A stretch of 64,000 nt of DNA, from positions 8,866,001-8,930,000 of the forward strand of contig CP053154.1 of assembly GCA_014607495.2 (NCBI GenBank), in the 5' to 3' direction. Made by a program: the position numbers and the translations under genes. Each line of letters opens with the position of its first letter. The stretch's first letter is position 1. The notes under the pieces were generated by a model. The model did not search any database, was not told the DNA's origin, and worked only from the letters and a program-made list of their open reading frames with translations. Origin of the DNA: Carposina sasakii (lineage: Eukaryota > Arthropoda > Insecta > Lepidoptera > Carposinidae). Shown here one piece after another: positions 60,524-64,000 of this stretch.

Positions 60524-60638
60524 TTCCGTACACCATGTATATGTGAGGTTTCAGTGTAGATATATTTTGAACATATTCTGTGTTCTGTTATATTTTGTGT
60601 TGACGTATATTTATATTTTTACTGGTTGTAGCAGAATC

Positions 60639-60834
60639 ATGCCACGAAAGTATAAAAGAAAGGAAGGAGTGCGAGCTCGAGTATGTTCTTGGACTTCAGA
60701 ACAATTGCAGTCGGCTTTTGAAGAAATGGACAGAAATACCATGGGGATAAACGAAATATCCCGACAGTTTGGAATTCCATCAAGAACATTGCGAAGACGT
60801 TATGCTGCTAAAAATACAACGAAGCAAACACTAG
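60639..60834 (+). CDS. pogo-type transposase, exon 1 (psq-type helix-turn-helix)
   Basis: Starts at ATG 60639, the first in-frame methionine after a possible acceptor (ttggttgtag or ..tagcag just upstream), and encodes residues 1-65 plus one base of codon 66. It begins MPRKYKRKEGVRARVCSWTS. Residues about 18-58 (WTSEQLQSAFEEMDRNTMG and INEISRQFGIPSRTLRRRY) form a classic psq-type helix-turn-helix, the N-terminal DNA-binding domain of pogo transposases that recognises the terminal repeats. The donor is CTAG|GTATTA after 60834. An open frame continues upstream to 60393 but has low-complexity, membrane-like content and is probably untranslated. Without splicing the frame would end soon after the exon. 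Confidence 0.9.
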
Positions 60835-60960
60835 GTATTATATTAAGGGTCATCTTATACAAGATATTACATTTTTAGGGTTCCGAACCTCACTTTGATT
60901 TTTAAAATAATTGCTGTACATTTCTAATAGATTTATGAACGTAGATATTATTTTTTGTAG

Positions 60961-62945
60961 GAAAACATCCTTGCTTGGATTTTGACAACGAAGAAAGGCT
61001 AGTAAAGCACATTCTAAAGCTTGGGGATGCAGGATTTCCCCCAAATAGACAATCCATTCGTATGTTAGCTTATCAATTTGCTGAAAAGCTAAAGCTGAAA
61101 CATAATTTTGACCACGAAAACGAAATGGCTGGAGCTGCATGGTTCAAAAGTTTTATTGAACGAAATCCAAAACTGTCTTTTAGACAAGCTGAAGGCTTAT
61201 CTGTGGCTAGAGCCAAGGGTTTGAGTAGAGAAGAAGTATATAACTTCTATGACCTTTTGGTCAAAGTCTTAACCGAAAATGATTTGTTGGATAAACCGGA
61301 AAGATTATACAATATGGATGAATCCGGCATTCAATTGAATAATAAACCCGGAAAAGTTATAGCGAAAAAAGGTGCCAAAGTCGTCAATTCAGTCACATCT
61401 GCCGAGAAAGGTGAAACAATGACAATCATTGGCTGTTGCAATGCCATTGGTAATTTTCTTCCACCAGTTCTTATGATAAAAGGTGTAAATAAGAAACCAG
61501 AATTCGAAGAGGGACTTCCAATGGGCTCAAAAGTATATATGAACAAAAAATCTGCGTATATAAATGCTGTGCTTTTCTATAAATGGCTAACAGAACATTT
61601 CATACCTCTGAAGCCGCATGGTAAAGTTCTGCTTATTTTAGACGGCCACTCATCACACTCAACTGCACCAGATATGCTGCAGACTGCTGCAGATAATGAC
61701 ATAATTTTATTGTGTTTACCAAGTCACACAACTTCAGCTTTACAGCCATTAGATAGAGCAGTATTTGGGCCACTTAAAACTTATTTTAATCAAGAAACTA
61801 ATCAATTTATGCGCCTTAATCCAAATAAAAAGATCAGCCGTCACAACGCAGGAAAGCTTATACGCAACGCTTGGATTCGCGCTGCCACACCTGCAAATGC
61901 TCTGGCTGGCTTTAGAGGTAGCGGTATTTATCCAGTTGACCGAAATGCTTTGCCAGATACTACATTTCTGATATCAGACACTGCACTGAATAGCGAAAAT
62001 CCTGGTACATCCCGTGCACCTCATCAAGTTGATCGAACGTCAACAACCCAGGCTCAAACGCCAGAGTTTGTCAATGCCTCGGAAAGTATTGTATTCCGTG
62101 AACCTGTTGAACAAAGGCCAGAGACCTCTTTACCTCAGACTTCTGCTTCTTTAGTTTGTGAAATAGAGCTGGATAATCAGGAAAATATTTCCTCTCCACC
62201 AAATCTGACGCAGATTCAAATCGACAGAGAATCTACTAGCATCTTGATGGATTCGGAAATTTTAGAAGGTATTAGTAATTTTGACATTGGTGATTCTACA
62301 ATTGCAGATATTTTAGGCAGTAATATAGAACCAGAAACACCATCGAAAATTTTAATAGAAGTCTCACCTATACCAAAAATTCCCTTGACCATGTCTAAGA
62401 GGTGGAAACAGTCCGCAGATATTTTGAACTCAAAAAAAAATATTAAACAAAAGAAGGATGTGGCTGAAAGGAAAGAAAAACAAATAGAAACTACCAAGAA
62501 AAAAGAGTACTTAAGAAAACAAAGAAACAAACCAGCAACAAAGAGCGACAACAAAAAAAAACAACAGCATTATTTTAGTGATAGCGATGATGTTTACCTA
62601 GCTGATTTATGTGATAAAGAAAATGATTATTTAAAAGTTAACCAGGGACGCGAACAGCGAAAACGGCGAATTATTTACAGTTCAAGCAGTGAAGATGAAG
62701 ACTATTCACCGCAATATAAAATTAAGGGAAAGAAAACTAAAGGTTTGCCGGTAAAGAGCACTAAGATAGATGGACAGGATAAGCTTAAGGATAACTGTAC
62801 AGAATGTTTTGAAAACTATAAAAGAACGAAATCTACATCAGATTGGATTCAATGTATAATGTGCCAGAATTGGCTACATGAAACCTGTACAATTTTCAAA
62901 AATTATTGCTCAAAATGTGGAAAACTGAAACTGAACTGCGGCTAA
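60961..62945 (+). CDS. pogo-type transposase, exon 2 (CENP-B HTH, DDD catalytic domain, PHD-like finger)
   Basis: Acceptor ttttttgtag before 60961; the 126-nt intron rejoins codon 66 as glycine and the protein is 726 residues. Residues about 74-150 form a CENP-B/Tc5-type DNA-binding domain (FPPNRQSIRMLAYQFAEKL, GAAWFKSFIERNP). The DDE_1-type catalytic core has acidic residues D185 (YNMDESG), D293 (LILDGHSSHS) and D330 (SALQPLDRAVFGPL); the last two are 36 residues apart. A low-complexity linker (about 400-670) has lysine-rich, probably nuclear-localising stretches and a serine/acidic patch SSSSEDEDY. The C-terminus is a PHD-like C4HC3 finger with ligands C678, C681, C697, C700, H705, C708, C715 and C718 (DWIQCIMCQNWLHETC). 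No in-frame stop or visible damage. PHD fingers usually read histone tails; here that role is only inferred. The stop is TAA at 62943-62945. Confidence 0.93.
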
Positions 62946-63350
62946 GAATCATTTAAGTAGGATTACAAAATGATAATCTTTATTGTGTTATCTTAGTTTT
63001 TAAAAAAGAATTACTTTTATGATTATGCATGTTGGAAGATTATATTGTTGTTTTTGATTTTTTTAAACTTAATAATTAATATTTTATACCAACTAAGTAT
63101 TTAGAATTCCAATGTTGTTCAAAAAATATTTTTAGAATTTCATTGTTATTATTTTATTTGATCTCATTTGATAATTCTATTCTAACGATAACAATTAAAA
63201 GATTTAAGAATCTGCAAAATGCTTTTTATTATTATGACCGTGTTTCTAGGAGACAATTTCTATTTTAGGAGTAGCCTTCTACTGCTAAAACACCAATTGT
63301 CCTCAAAACATAATTAAATTTGGTTGATTTTTTAGTTTATACAGTATGAA
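62946..63350 (+). other. 3' region of the transposase gene
   Basis: AT-rich with no other frame. A possible polyadenylation signal variant attaaa lies at 63194-63199; no canonical aataaa was noted close to the stop. Confidence 0.35.
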
Positions 63351-63434
63351 GGGCTTCTATCCCGCGCCGCAGGCATCTATTCTTCATAGTATTTTCAAGG
63401 TGGGGCAACTATCCATACCGATAGGCATCTATCC
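63351..63434. promoter_or_regulatory. Right subterminal box cluster of the pogo-type element
   Basis: GGGCTTCTATCCC (63351-63363, diverged), GGCATCTATTC (63372-63382), GGCAACTATCC (63404-63414) and GGCATCTATCC (63424-63434), all in the same inverted orientation. They mirror the boxes at the left end. Confidence 0.6.
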
Positions 63435-63599
63435 TCAACAAAGGAGTTCTATAAAAAGCTAAAATCTGCAAAATCTGGAACTAATAGGTTCAAAAAAACA
63501 AATCACAGTTAAACATAAAGGATTGAAGTAGATAAATTCATAGACATTATTTATATAAAACTAATATTTTCAAAATTAGGAGGATATTTTAAAAAGTGA

Positions 63600-63621
63600 G
63601 GCATCTATACCGCCTTTACCC
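63600..63621 (-). repeat. Right terminal inverted repeat of the pogo-type element
   Basis: ggcatctataccgcctttac and cc on the plus strand; inverted it matches the left terminus at 21 of 22 positions. Followed by TA at 63622-63623. Confidence 0.93.
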
Positions 63622-63623
63622 TA

Positions 63624-64000
63624 ACTACATCTAGCCCGTAAAGATTGAAATAGTCTACTCAAGATGAGTAGGTACCACTTTCATAGTACATAAATAATTA
63701 AATACACATCTACATACATATTATAGTCATGCCCATTTAGATTATCACTAACAGGCAGAAGTGTGCAAATTATTCATCCACTTTTCACCAGTGAAACATG
63801 AGTTTCGCGTAGTGTATTTATCGCCGCCATTTGGATATACAACAAATCAGGGAGCAGTAACGAATCCAATTGGAAATATTTCTGAATCATATACCAGTAC
63901 AATTCATAAAATACTTTTTTAATAGCCTTTACCGTTTCCCGCTGCTAGTCAATAAAGTCAGATGTGGCAAAATACCTGTGAATGTAGTTCGTTCATACCA
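63624..64000. other. Right flank of the pogo-type element, nothing recognised
   Basis: Apparently unique DNA with no exon, RNA gene or repeat end that I recognise. Confidence 0.4.

Larger units (their letters stand above)
60093..63621 (+). mobile_element. Complete pogo-type DNA transposon
   Basis: 3529 bp. Left end GGGTAAAGGCGGGATAGATG and right end (inverted) GGGTAAAGGCGGTATAGATG form imperfect 22-bp terminal inverted repeats with one mismatch (position 13). TA dinucleotides flank both ends (60091-60092 and 63622-63623), the target duplication expected of the Tc1/mariner/pogo group. The interior holds one two-exon transposase gene with no stop or frameshift, a 546-bp 5' region and a 676-bp 3' region. 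Both non-coding ends carry copies of an 11-bp box near GGATAGATGCC. The intact frame and intact ends suggest recent insertion; current activity cannot be judged from one copy. Confidence 0.93.

Noticed and set aside
60393..60638. In-frame upstream extension of the transposase exon 1
   Set aside because: Low-complexity content including transposon boxes, and a possible splice acceptor just before ATG 60639; pogo transposases begin close to the psq domain.
1..64000. CRISPR arrays, operons or bacterial-type genes
   Set aside because: No regularly spaced repeats with unique spacers, and spliced genes with eukaryotic transposons show a nuclear eukaryotic genome.

Overview
The window looks like moth or butterfly (Lepidoptera) nuclear DNA. 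It is AT-rich, has introns with GT..AG borders, and is full of interspersed repeats of kinds I recognise from lepidopteran genomes. Two protein-coding units are well supported. Almost everything else is intronic or intergenic DNA built from nested mobile elements.

Left end (1-6459, minus strand): three exons of a carbonic anhydrase-related protein of the CA10/CA11 (CARP) type. They read continuously across two introns in matching phase. The 3' part of the gene runs off the left edge of the window. The signal-peptide exon was not found with confidence; a weak candidate lies at 46892-46967. If the missing exon is to the right, much of the window is one very long intron.

Middle (about 6.5-60 kb): no convincing protein-coding gene. 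It holds recurrent repeat families, lettered here: A (retroelement with a LINE-like 3' end), B (retroelement with a TATG-type tail; three copies have clean target duplications), C (unclassified), D (about 385-bp MITE with CAGGGTG/CAGGATG ends), E ('agggttcc' family), F (inverted-repeat element with a perfect 46-bp hairpin), G and L (tRNA-like SINEs), H and J (unclassified), K (small palindromic repeat). There are also LINE remnants, a hAT-like MITE, a piggyBac-like TTAA element, several foldback MITEs and one unfamiliar inverted-terminal-repeat element at 49955-50449. Between the repeats lie GC-richer, apparently unique islands that could be regulatory.

Right end (60093-63621, plus strand): a complete, apparently intact 3.5-kb pogo-type DNA transposon. 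It has TA target duplications, imperfect 22-bp terminal inverted repeats, and an array of subterminal copies of GGATAGATGCC-like boxes at both ends. Its two-exon gene encodes a 726-residue transposase: psq-type helix-turn-helix, CENP-B-type DNA-binding domain, DDD catalytic domain, and a C-terminal PHD-like C4HC3 zinc finger. This is the most interesting item in the window.

All calls come from reading the sequence by eye. Repeat boundaries without a stated terminal motif are approximate, and no database comparison was possible.
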